From Desulfobacterales bacterium (GTDB lineage Bacteria > Desulfobacterota > Desulfobacteria > Desulfobacterales > UBA11574): a DNA stretch of 32,686 nucleotides. Location of the stretch: the NCBI GenBank assembly GCA_022340885.1, contig JAJDND010000009.1, positions 1 through 32,686 on the forward strand. Reading direction: 5' to 3'. Position numbers and translations under genes: made by a program. Positions within the stretch are counted from its first letter, which is position 1; each line of letters starts with the position of its first letter. Under the pieces are notes generated by a model, which was not told the DNA's origin, did no database searches, and saw nothing but the letters and a program-made list of their open reading frames with translations. Shown here piece by piece: positions 1 to 6,573 of the stretch.

Positions 1-6
1 CCTCAT
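1..6 (-). CDS. First two codons of a gene that leaves the window
   Basis: On the minus strand an ATG (positions 4-6) is preceded at good spacing by a strong Shine-Dalgarno run AAGGAGGT (about 12-20). Only Met-Arg is inside the window, so the product cannot be identified. The strong ribosome site is the sole evidence that a gene starts here. The roughly 400 bp upstream hold a cluster of dyads and a sigma-54-like match, listed separately. Confidence 0.5.
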
Positions 7-87
7 TTTGACCTCCTTTTTTAGTGAATAAACGTTGAAAAAAACACATAAACAGTAGAAGGGAATTCCCAATCCCTGAAAATGCTT

Positions 88-103
88 TCCAAAAATTATG
101 CCA
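88..103 (-). promoter_or_regulatory. Possible sigma-54-type -24/-12 promoter
   Basis: The minus strand reads TGGCATAATTTTTGGA, with a GG doublet, ten bases, then GG where the sigma-54 consensus has GC. It lies about 80 bp before the start codon at position 6 and about 190 bp from the dyad cluster at 292-330, a layout typical of enhancer-dependent promoters. The -12 element is imperfect, so this is a weak call. Confidence 0.25.
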
Positions 104-291
104 CAGATCATATATCGGCGGGAAAAAAGGAAAATCGAAAATGAATCCCAAAATTAATTGAACGCTCAAAAGCCATAAGTGCTTTGATTTTCAATCAGTT
201 TTCTGTTTTTATTTAGAAATGACGAAAAATTGGGAACAACGAGGAAGAGCAGGTATGAAGGTGTACAAGACGTTAGATTTTTCTTTGCTAA

Positions 292-330
292 GCACAATTT
301 TTTGTGCATTCATGCACAGAATATTGTGCA
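292..330. promoter_or_regulatory. Three overlapping palindromes, candidate operator/enhancer
   Basis: Three dyads are packed into 39 bp: GCACAATTTTTTGTGC (292-307), TGTGCATTCATGCACA (303-318) and TGCACAGAATATTGTGCA (313-330). The arms are perfect and share the half-site TGCACA. The cluster lies between the ispD stop and the gene starting at position 6. TGCAC half-sites resemble those bound by NtrC-type enhancer proteins, but the factor is not identifiable from sequence. Confidence 0.45.
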
Positions 331-352
331 CTGACTCATGAATCGGTTTAAT

Positions 353-389
353 CCTAAAATGAGCGTTTCAAATTTTTGAAATGATTAAA
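353..389 (+). mobile_element. Truncated left end of the 208-bp MITE
   Basis: This stretch begins CCTAAAATGAGCGTTTCAAA and continues through the TTTCAAATTTTTGAAA hairpin and a GATTAA match, following the left end of the full copies at 1163, 4204 and 5897. The match stops near 389, and no right end or target duplication is present. It appears to be the relic of an older insertion. Confidence 0.65.
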
Positions 390-411
390 TCTGCTTGTAC
401 AAGTTTTGTAT

Positions 412-1113
412 TTAGACCAGCGCCGCATCAATCAGTGCGTGTGCGACCGCAAGATCTTCCTTGACGGTAATTTTTATATTGTATCTATTTCCTTCAATAA
501 TTTTGACATCTTTCCCAAGCCGCTCAACAAGCGCCGCATCGTCAGTGCCGATGACCCCGTCGCGCCGGGCCGCTTCGTGGGCTTCCATGATCAAATCATA
601 TTTAAAGGCTTGGGGGGTTTGGGTGAGCCAAATATTTTTCCGATCCAACGTTTTTTCTATTTTCTGAGATTTATCGACGCGCTTTAGCGTATCGCTGGCA
701 GGCGTTCCCAAAATGCAGGCACCGACTTTTTTTGCGCAGCGAATGCACGCCGTCAAATCCTCAGGTCGAACAAACGGACGAACGCCGTCATGGATGACGA
801 CGATACCTGAAACGATATCTGGCTGTTTACCGACGGACAAAAGCCCGTTATACACGGAATCCTGACGATGAACACCGCCGGAAATGAGATGCACTTTTTT
901 CTTGAGATTCAGCGCGGAAATGATTTTTTGTTGACACGCATCGATATCTTTTTTGGGAACAACAAGAAAAATTTCCTCTATCAAGGTGCATGCATCAAAG
1001 GTAATCAGCGAATAAGACAAAACAGGGCGCCCGGAAAGTTCCAGGTATTGTTTGCGCGTGGGACCTTTCATTCGGTTGCCCTTGCCGGCAGCTACAATGA
1101 TCGCTGAAGCCAT
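412..1113 (-). CDS. ispD: 2-C-methyl-D-erythritol 4-phosphate cytidylyltransferase
   Basis: IspD transfers CMP from CTP to methylerythritol 4-phosphate, the third step of the non-mevalonate isoprenoid pathway, in the cytoplasm. The 233-residue protein is full length. It shows the N-terminal nucleotide-binding signature AAGKGNRMKGPTRKQY (residues 8-23), the central HDGVRPFV motif, the TDDAALVERLG motif and the C-terminal GNRYNIKITVKEDL segment. The start matches the family, but no clear Shine-Dalgarno precedes it: the upstream bases are AT-rich (ATATAAT directly before ATG). A MITE copy ends about 50 bp upstream, so the original promoter region was disturbed or displaced. The gene stands alone, separated from the HPr-domain gene upstream by a repeat-rich 433-bp gap. 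IspF is not adjacent and no IspDF fusion is seen. Confidence 0.95.
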   Translation of the reverse strand: MASAIIVAAGKGNRMKGPTRKQYLELSGRPVLSYSLITFDACTLIEEIFLVVPKKDIDACQQKIISALNLKKKVHLISGGVHRQDSVYNGLLSVGKQPDIVSGIVVIHDGVRPFVRPEDLTACIRCAKKVGACILGTPASDTLKRVDKSQKIEKTLDRKNIWLTQTPQAFKYDLIMEAHEAARRDGVIGTDDAALVERLGKDVKIIEGNRYNIKITVKEDLAVAHALIDAALV

Positions 1114-1140
1114 ATTATATTCAGTTCGCTACGCTCACAG

Positions 1141-1478
1141 TTGGGAAAGTGGAATAATGGAACCTAAGCTGAGCGTTTCAAATTTTTGAAATGGTTAATT
1201 TAAAAATATTTTTAAGGTATTGTATCATTTTGGATTTCAATAATTTGAAACCCTACGGGATTTCCGATTTCACCACATCTACTGTGTCAGATGTCGTTCC
1301 GCATAGACGACTATAGCGAAACAACATCTTCCTTGTATCTGCGGCAAACTTGAAAATCGCTCAACTTAGGTGGAAGATTGGAATAATGAGTTTAAAGGAA
1401 TGCTACCGTTAATGATAAAAAGGCTTGTTCAGCTCTAAAACCCAATATTCCACCATTCCAATGTCCCAAAATTCCATG
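1141..1478. repeat. Inverted arms of TTCCA/TGGAA units, split by a MITE
   Basis: Units of the type GTGGAATAATGGAA (1150-1162) resume after the MITE as TGGAAGATTGGAATAATG (1371-1388). They are answered in inverse orientation by ATTCCACCATTCCAATG (about 1444-1460) and further TTCC units to 1477. Removing the 208-bp MITE and one TGGAA gives two inverted arms of roughly 10-bp-spaced units around a short unrelated loop. The array lies 3' of the HPr-domain gene. Confidence 0.6.
1163..1370 (+). mobile_element. MITE-like element, copy 1 (208 bp)
   Basis: The termini are inverted repeats: CCTAAGCTGAGCG at the left and CGCTCAACTTAGG at the right. The element is flanked by a perfect direct duplication TGGAA (1158-1162 and 1371-1375). 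Internally there are two TTTCAA/TTGAAA hairpins and an imperfect stem around GATGTCGTT...AACAACATC. It has no reading frame and is 208 bp, exactly like the other three full copies. It sits inside the TTCCA array between the HPr-domain gene and ispD. Confidence 0.9.
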
Positions 1479-1546
1479 ATGCAGCGCAAAAAAGAAGCAC
1501 TTGTTAATTCGATATGCAAGACAATTGTTGATGCGTCTAATTTCAA

Positions 1547-2866
1547 CTACTTGAGGTAGCTCAGTTCTTTGGGCAGCGGAACTCCCTTGCCCATCGTATC
1601 TTCCCCATAATTGACGCTGGCAAGGATTTTAATATCATTTAGCGCCCGAATATCACCTTCAAAGATAACCTCGGTAAGATTTTCTTTCTGGATTTTGCCT
1701 CCCGCCCATTGAATATCGAGCACACTGCTGGCATCAAAACGGTCTTCACCGACACAAAGCTCAACGGGCCCGCCATAATGCTGAACGGTCTTAGCCACCA
1801 ACAGGCTGGGTCTGCTGTGAAATCCCAAATTTACCGGAACACTCACCTTAATGGAAGAGCGCTCCACATTTTCATTCAATATTTCTTGGGCCAATTCTTT
1901 ACCTTTGGCAAGAAAATAACAGATATAATAAAGACCGTAATTAATGGTTCGATCGAGCAGCTCATCCGGGTCAATTAACGATGACAGCCGATCCTGCACT
2001 TTTTTATACGTATTTTTATACCCCGCTTTGTGCAGATGACGCTCATAGAAGTGAAGAAGCCTTCCGAGCAATTGAAGAAGATGAAATACAACAGAAAAAA
2101 AGCCCCGTAAATCTTTTAGCTTTTTATTTCCGAATTTGTAACCACCGTGAATCACGTAGGTATCAAAAGAAGATTGAAGGTTATGTACGAGCATTTCAAA
2201 ACGTCTCATGTTGACTTCATTAACTTTGTCCGGAACGATCTTCAAAATATCTTTAACTTCATAGGGTTCATAAAACTTTAGATCATCAAAACTTCCCGAG
2301 ATATTCAAAAATTCGCTGGCGATCTGAACAATGTGTTTTTTCTGCTGAGCTTTGTCAATGTCGTCGATATCGTAATCCAGTGTCTCGCCGGTTATGATGC
2401 CTGGAAAATCATCCAAGCCGTAACTGTCTTCAGGGAGTGAAATATTAAGCCTTTGAGCTTCTTGAATAATAACCGGCGCCAATCTGGTAAGCGATTTTCG
2501 TAAAAAATAGAGGGTTGCTGTTCCTTGTTTTTCAAATGTTTCGCTGTCCGGAAGTCCATAGAAATCGAGCCGATTTAAAATATGGGTCTGCGAATATCCC
2601 CCAAGGCTTAAATGCCGCACGGCAGCCGAAAGTTCTCTGTAAAAGTAAAGGTTCATGTTGTTTTTGGCGCCGTGAAAATCAAGAAAGTCTTCGAGCACCT
2701 GAGAGGCGCCGACAAGCTTTGAAAAAAGCATTTTAGTAAAAAGATATCGCGATGATTTGAAATTTGAAATATAGATGCAACATTTGAGGTAATCGTAAGA
2801 AAATATCTTCACTTTCTCCGAAAAAGAAATATCGCAAATCGTTTTCTGAAATTTCATTGTTTCCAT
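1547..2866 (-). CDS. HPr-domain protein with an uncharacterised N-terminal region
   Basis: The C-terminal part (about residues 338-415 of 439) is an HPr-like phosphocarrier domain. It has the active-site motif GFHSRPSLL with His350 and Arg352, and SSVLDI places Ser381 exactly 31 residues after the histidine, as His15 and Ser46 are spaced in classical HPr. Both phosphorylation positions are therefore kept. The first 330 residues are not recognised; they are rich in aromatic and leucine residues and predicted mostly helical. HPr proteins normally have about 85-90 residues, so this is a large fusion. No enzyme I, EIIA or HPr kinase gene is nearby, so a regulatory rather than sugar-transport role is inferred. 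The start may be the first ATG or the in-frame ATG three codons later, which has a GGA-type site. The gene is flanked by TTCCA arrays on both sides. Confidence 0.75.
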   Translation of the reverse strand: METMKFQKTICDISFSEKVKIFSYDYLKCCIYISNFKSSRYLFTKMLFSKLVGASQVLEDFLDFHGAKNNMNLYFYRELSAAVRHLSLGGYSQTHILNRLDFYGLPDSETFEKQGTATLYFLRKSLTRLAPVIIQEAQRLNISLPEDSYGLDDFPGIITGETLDYDIDDIDKAQQKKHIVQIASEFLNISGSFDDLKFYEPYEVKDILKIVPDKVNEVNMRRFEMLVHNLQSSFDTYVIHGGYKFGNKKLKDLRGFFSVVFHLLQLLGRLLHFYERHLHKAGYKNTYKKVQDRLSSLIDPDELLDRTINYGLYYICYFLAKGKELAQEILNENVERSSIKVSVPVNLGFHSRPSLLVAKTVQHYGGPVELCVGEDRFDASSVLDIQWAGGKIQKENLTEVIFEGDIRALNDIKILASVNYGEDTMGKGVPLPKELSYLK

Positions 2867-2876
2867 CTGTAAATCT

Positions 2877-2989
2877 TTGGAAGATTGGAATACTGGAAGA
2901 TTGGGCGGTAGAGGCGGAGATGATCTTTTTAAACTGACAGAATGCCTTCACAACCCATTATTCCACGATTCCATCATTCCATTATTCCT
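2877..2989. repeat. Inverted arms of TTCCA/TGGAA units
   Basis: The left arm, TTGGAAGATTGGAATACTGG and onward (2877-2905), carries TGGAA units about every 10 bp. The right arm (2954-2989) carries ATTCCACGATTCCATC and further ATTCC units in the opposite sense. The central loop of about 45 bp is unrelated. The array lies between the start of the HPr-domain gene and the 3' end of rnpB. Confidence 0.6.
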
Positions 2990-3002
2990 GTTGAATCATT
3001 TA

Positions 3003-3043
3003 CCGGCAGAGCCATCGAACTCTGGCCACGCCCGCAGATTTCC
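3003..3043 (-). repeat. Double-hairpin 3'-end motif, copy A
   Basis: The segment contains CAGAG(CCATCGAA)CTCTG followed by GGCC...CGCAGATTTCC. The same order of parts recurs at 10693-10739 (beyond hisA) and 15222-15266 (beyond parA). Here it starts about 18 bp beyond the 3' end of rnpB. No run of T follows, so it is not a textbook terminator. It could be a 3' processing or stability element; that is inference. Confidence 0.45.
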
Positions 3044-3060
3044 AAGCTGCATTGAAGTCT

Positions 3061-3451
3061 ATTGCGGTCCGAGCGGCCCGTAAGCCGAATTCTGTATCCG
3101 GTTGGGATTACCCCCAGACCGGCAGACGATCATTCATCTTTGGATGCCGGTTGCCCGGCACCTCTTGCGACCTACCCGGGAGCTCGAACGGGCCGTTCTC
3201 AATCGCTCCCCTATTTGGTCTTTCACCGGGTGGGGTTTACAAAGCTTCCCCGGTCACCCGAAGAACTGGTGCGCTCTTACCGCACCTTTTCACCCTTACC
3301 CCGCCCGGAGGCGAGGCGGTATACTTTCTGTTGCACTTTCCTTCACGTTTCCGCGACTCCACGTTATGGAGCACCCTGCCCTGTGGTGTTCGGACTTTCC
3401 TCCGGATCGTTGATGGGATCCGGCGATCGTCCGGACTGCTCGAACCGCATC
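3061..3451 (-). ncRNA. rnpB: RNase P RNA, bacterial type A
   Basis: The catalytic RNA of RNase P removes 5' leaders from pre-tRNA. On the minus strand the 5' end (about 3451) and 3' end (about 3061) form helix P1: TGCGGTTCGAGC pairs with GCTCGGACCGCA with one G-U wobble. The universal core GAGGAAAGTCCGAACACCAC follows P1, then an ACAGAAAG segment, the GGTGAAA segment, GGGTAA, and the 3' core GAATTCGGCTTAC. The length of about 390 nt fits the family. The mature 5' end is 24 bp beyond the stop codon of the zinc-ribbon gene, so its promoter probably lies inside that gene. The long open frames here on both strands are by-products of the structured RNA and are not genes. Confidence 0.95.
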
Positions 3452-3474
3452 TTTAGTCGCTATCTCAAAAAAAA

Positions 3475-4182
3475 TCATTCTTTCAAATATATAATACGCT
3501 GGCAATTGGGACAGAACTTGAGACTGTCATATCGAAACAATTCATTATATAGCTGGGGTGGAAGATTAACATTGCATCCATGGCACACAGCATCCTTTAC
3601 CGGCACCACCGCAAGACCCCCTTGATGCTGTTCTTTTATCTTTATATATTTTTTAAATAATTCAGAATCCAAAAGTTCCATGACATTCTCTCGATCGATA
3701 TTAATTTCATCGAGCTTTTTCTTATCGACACCCGCTTCCTGTTCGATATTTTCTTTTTCAATTTTTATTTGCTCGGAAAGCTCTGAATATTCATTCTTTT
3801 TTTGGGCAATAATGGTTTCTATTTCATCCAACCGGTCCAGGCATTCCAGCATGTTATCTTCAATGGAAGAATTTTTTGCGTTGATATCTTCAATTTCCTT
3901 TAACATGGATTGATATTCTTTGTTTGTTTTAACCGCCCTTAGCTTTTCCTGATTCTTTTTATTTCGTTCAAGATTTGCCTTTACATCAGATTCATGATCA
4001 CGGTATTTCTTTTTCAGCTCATTTGCAATGGACTCCTGGTTTCTGATGGTTTGTTCGATCTCCTTGAGCCCTGAATCAAGATTTTCGAGTCTTTTCGATA
4101 CCTCTTTTAATGACGATGCAACTCTTGCCGATTCCGTATCGAGATGCTGTAACTTTACCAATACCCTTATCTTTTCCTTCAT
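3475..4182 (-). CDS. Coiled-coil protein with C-terminal C4 zinc ribbon
   Basis: The first 170 or so residues of this 235-residue protein are heptad-rich, charged and predicted to form a long antiparallel coiled-coil hairpin. The C-terminus holds a zinc ribbon, CHGCNVNL...FCPNC, with Cys200, Cys203, Cys224 and Cys227 as ligands. This matches the CT398/C4-type zinc-ribbon family found widely in bacteria. A nucleic-acid or ribosome-associated role has been suggested for the family, but the function is not established. The start has a GGTGGAG ribosome site. Next to Nif3-like genes is its usual place: without the MITE now between them, the Nif3 stop and this ATG would be about 16 bp apart, so they formed an operon. 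The rnpB 5' end lies 24 bp downstream. Confidence 0.85.
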   Translation of the reverse strand: MKEKIRVLVKLQHLDTESARVASSLKEVSKRLENLDSGLKEIEQTIRNQESIANELKKKYRDHESDVKANLERNKKNQEKLRAVKTNKEYQSMLKEIEDINAKNSSIEDNMLECLDRLDEIETIIAQKKNEYSELSEQIKIEKENIEQEAGVDKKKLDEINIDRENVMELLDSELFKKYIKIKEQHQGGLAVVPVKDAVCHGCNVNLPPQLYNELFRYDSLKFCPNCQRIIYLKE

Positions 4183-4203
4183 ATCGCTCCACCGAGAATT
4201 ATA

Positions 4204-4411
4204 CCTAAACTGAGCGTTTCAAATTATTGAAATGGCTAACTTGGCAATATTTTTAAAGTATTCTGTCATTTTTAATTTCAATAATTTGAAACCTTACAGG
4301 ATTTCCAATTTCACCACAGCTACCGCGTCAGATTCCGTTCCGCATAGATGACTATAGCGAAACGGCATCTTCCTTGTATCTGCGGCAAACTTGAAAATCG
4401 CTCAATTTAGT
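4204..4411 (+). mobile_element. MITE-like element, copy 2 (208 bp)
   Basis: It has the same ends and length as the other copies: CCTAAACTGAGCG at the left and CGCTCAATTTAGT at the right, where one terminal base is changed. The flanking duplication is TTATA (4199-4203 and 4412-4416). The right duplication contains the stop codon of the Nif3-like gene (minus-strand TAA at 4412-4414), so insertion left that stop intact while separating the gene from the zinc-ribbon gene. Confidence 0.9.
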
Positions 4412-5530
4412 TTATAATATCATAAATGGTTCTTGTTCAAGTGTATACGCATCAATTTTGACGTCAATATCGCCTTCAGACAAAATGCTTCTGAGGCGCC
4501 GGGCCAATACATCAACGATTAAATGCTCCGAAGCAAAATGCCCGATATCGATAATCCCCAGGTTTAACGCTTCCACTGTTCTTGCATCGTGATACCCCAA
4601 ATCTCCGCTGACATAAACCTGGGCGCCGGATATGACGAATCCGTCAATAAGACCGGAGCCGCTTCCCGAACATACGGCGACTGTTTTAACCGTTAAATCC
4701 GGATTCCCGGCAAGCTTTACGTGATCAAGTCCCAGTTTTGTTTTCACGGATAACGCAAAAGATCTCAGGTCCATGCCTTTGTCCAGTTTCCCGATTCGGC
4801 CGAGGCCTTGTTTGCGATCAGATGACAAAAGCGGATAAATATCATACGCCATGGTTTCGTAAGGATGATGTTTTTTGATGTGGTCAACAACACTTGTCAC
4901 TTCGTTCTTCCGGACCACCGTTTCGATCCTGACTTCGTCGGTGTGAGAAATTTCGCCGATGTTCCCGGAAAATGGTTTTGATAAAGGTCCCGGTTTGTAT
5001 GTGCCCTCTCCTTTGTTCCGAAAAGAACAGCAGGAATAATTTTCGATCTCACCGGCGTTGGTCTCAAAAAGCGATGTCATGACAGTGTGTTCATAGGCGG
5101 AAGGAACATAAAACACCAACTTATAATTTTCAGTTGGTTTGACATTTCCAAGTACTTTTAAGTCATTGAGACCGATGCGGGATGCCAGGATATCGTTCAA
5201 ACCATCGCTTGCGCTATCCAGATTGGTGTGTGCTGAATATATTGCCATCCGGTGCTTGAGGGCCGTCTGAACGATGAACCCCATGGGTGTGTCGAGATCG
5301 ACGGCCTTTAAAGGATGAAATATCAGCGGGTGGTGTGTAATCAACAGATCAATACCGTCTTTTGCAGCGCCAGCTACGACATCAGGCGTCGGATCCAAAG
5401 CAACCCGAATGGTTTCAACTGTCTGTTTCCGATCGCCGATCTGCAGTCCCACATTATCCCACTCTTCTGCAAGCCGGCTTGGCGCGACGGATTCCATGGT
5501 CTTGATGATATCTGCTACCGTTGCCTTCAT
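4412..5530 (-). CDS. Nif3-like dinuclear metal-centre protein (DUF34 family)
   Basis: This 372-residue protein has the length of the long Nif3 subfamily (such as Bacillus YqfO), in which a PII/CutA-like domain (about residues 130-225) is inserted between two halves of the Nif3 fold. Metal-ligand motifs are visible: THHPLIFHPLK near residue 65, SAHTNLDSASDGLND near 100 and GHFASEHLIVDVLARRL near 327. Family members form hexameric rings with two metal ions per subunit. The biochemical role is debated, and some homologues are called GTP cyclohydrolase I type 2 on weak evidence. It begins the pair completed by the zinc-ribbon gene, now split by MITE copy 2, whose target duplication includes this gene's TAA. 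Confidence 0.9.
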   Translation of the reverse strand: MKATVADIIKTMESVAPSRLAEEWDNVGLQIGDRKQTVETIRVALDPTPDVVAGAAKDGIDLLITHHPLIFHPLKAVDLDTPMGFIVQTALKHRMAIYSAHTNLDSASDGLNDILASRIGLNDLKVLGNVKPTENYKLVFYVPSAYEHTVMTSLFETNAGEIENYSCCSFRNKGEGTYKPGPLSKPFSGNIGEISHTDEVRIETVVRKNEVTSVVDHIKKHHPYETMAYDIYPLLSSDRKQGLGRIGKLDKGMDLRSFALSVKTKLGLDHVKLAGNPDLTVKTVAVCSGSGSGLIDGFVISGAQVYVSGDLGYHDARTVEALNLGIIDIGHFASEHLIVDVLARRLRSILSEGDIDVKIDAYTLEQEPFMIL

Positions 5531-5592
5531 ATCTTTTACCGAATTTTTTTATTTCATGCTAAGTGCATTAATTTACAAATACGGTGACGTAT

Positions 5593-5730
5593 AAAGTGAG
5601 CTAAAGTGATCTAAAATTTGAAGTGAGCTAAAGTTAAAGAACGGAGTCGCTTCGCTCCACCGATATTATATAATTGATAGAATACCCTAACTTTAGGCAC
5701 TTTAGCTCACTTTAGGCACTTTTAACTTTT
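5593..5730. repeat. Inverted arms of AAGTGAGCT units
   Basis: The left arm contains AAAGTGAGCTAAAGTGATCT and, after a short break, AAGTGAGCTAAAGTTAAAG (5593-5639). The right arm (about 5688-5730) contains CTTTAGGCACTTTAGCTCAC and ACTTTAGGC units in the opposite orientation. The units repeat about every 10 bp. The loop contains a separate small hairpin, GGAGTCGCTTCGCTCC (5644-5659). The array lies in the 750-bp gap upstream of the Nif3-like gene. Confidence 0.6.
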
Positions 5731-5811
5731 GCGCACAAAAAATGAATAAACCCGGTTATGAATACCTTACCGTTAATTAAGAATACGTGTACTAAGTGCC
5801 ATGCCTATCAA

Positions 5812-5848
5812 TCAAAAAAAGCGTGGCTATTATTATAACCACGCTTCC
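5812..5848 (-). terminator. Rho-independent terminator after the tRNA-CAU unit
   Basis: On the minus strand AAGCGTGG...CCACGCTT forms an 8-bp stem with a loop of about 12 bases, followed directly by a run of T. It is the first clear terminator downstream of the tRNA, with a repeat and MITE copy 3 in between. Confidence 0.75.
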
Positions 5849-5896
5849 GATTTCCTTTTTTATTTTAAACCCCACCATTCATGAGCGATACCTTTA

Positions 5897-6104
5897 CCTA
5901 AGCTGAGCGTTTCAAATTTTTGAAATGGTTATTTCAACAAAATTATTAAGGTATTCTGTCATTTCGAATTTCAATAATTTGAAACCCTGCGGGATTTCCA
6001 ATTTCACTGCATCTACTGCGTCAGATGCCGTTCCACATAGTCGACTATAGCGAAACGACATCTTCCTTGTATATGCAGCAAACTTGAAAATCGCTTAACT
6101 TAGG
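5897..6104 (+). mobile_element. MITE-like element, copy 3 (208 bp)
   Basis: The ends are CCTAAGCTGAGCG and CGCTTAACTTAGG, and the flanking duplication is CTTTA (5892-5896 and 6105-6109). It lies between the tRNA-CAU gene and its terminator, so transcripts of that tRNA unit would read through it. Confidence 0.9.
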
Positions 6105-6130
6105 CTTTAGTTATATGTCGGTCTCAGGGT

Positions 6131-6272
6131 GAGGCCTTTGAAAAACGCCCCTTTTTTCCCAATTTCTGCGTCATGCTCAAATTTCAATCCTCGAAATACT
6201 CAATGTATTCCTGCGGTTAAAATGCTCGCCTTCCTTGAATTTGAACAAAAATGAACATTTTTCAAAGGTCTC
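6131..6272. repeat. CTTTGAAAAA hairpin repeat, copy 1 (142 bp)
   Basis: The ends are inverted: GAGGCCTTTGAAAAACG at the left and CATTTTTCAAAGGTCTC at the right. The middle holds the core CCTCGAAATACTCAATGTAT followed by TCCTGCGGTT, with a short AATAC/GTATT stem. The second copy is at 22209-22405. The core also occurs, with paired base changes, in the AAGTGG repeat family at 18843, 19099 and 24060. Confidence 0.75.
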
Positions 6273-6281
6273 ACGTCGAAC

Positions 6282-6357
6282 TGGTGGGCCCACCTGGGAT
6301 CGAACCAGGGACCTACCGGTTATGAGCCGGTGGCTCTGCCAGCTGAGCTATGGGCCC
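6282..6357 (-). tRNA. tRNA with CAU anticodon (Met or Ile2)
   Basis: The minus strand folds as a 76-nt cloverleaf with GGGCCCA pairing TGGGCCC, a D arm with AGCTCAG, the anticodon stem ACCGG/CCGGT around CTCATAA, and a T arm with GGTTCGATCC. The CCA end is encoded (6282-6284). The CAU anticodon is ambiguous: elongator methionine, or isoleucine after lysidine modification of C34. The lack of C1-A72-type features excludes initiator tRNA. Its own promoter lies just upstream. Confidence 0.95.
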
Positions 6358-6387
6358 AAGCACCGCATTAAGGGTAATGATGCACAT

Positions 6388-6416
6388 TTCCTAAACCCTT
6401 AAAATGATTTTGTCAA
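6388..6416 (-). promoter_or_regulatory. Sigma-70 promoter of the tRNA-CAU gene
   Basis: The minus strand has a perfect -35 TTGACA (6411-6416), a 17-bp spacer and a -10 TAGGAA (6388-6393). Transcription would begin about 24 nt before the tRNA 5' end. Confidence 0.65.
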
Positions 6417-6573
6417 GCATTTAACTTTCAGCAGTAACGGGAACCTTCAAAGCAAACTCCATATCATTCAGATGAAAAGATTTAGCTCGCCGTATACCAT
6501 TCTAAAAGCACAAATCACAATCCTCAAATTACAAACAATATCAAAATTTTCATCGACGCACATGCGCATAAAA

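Noticed and set aside
1107-1117. TATAAT immediately before the ispD ATG as a promoter
   Set aside because: Transcription from it would start inside the gene, and no -35 element is found at 16-18 bp spacing.
3052-3625. Several overlapping plus-strand frames of 103-187 codons, and one minus-strand frame at 3296-3505
   Set aside because: They lie across rnpB, whose P1 helix and conserved core are clear; the frames are low-complexity by-products of the structured RNA.
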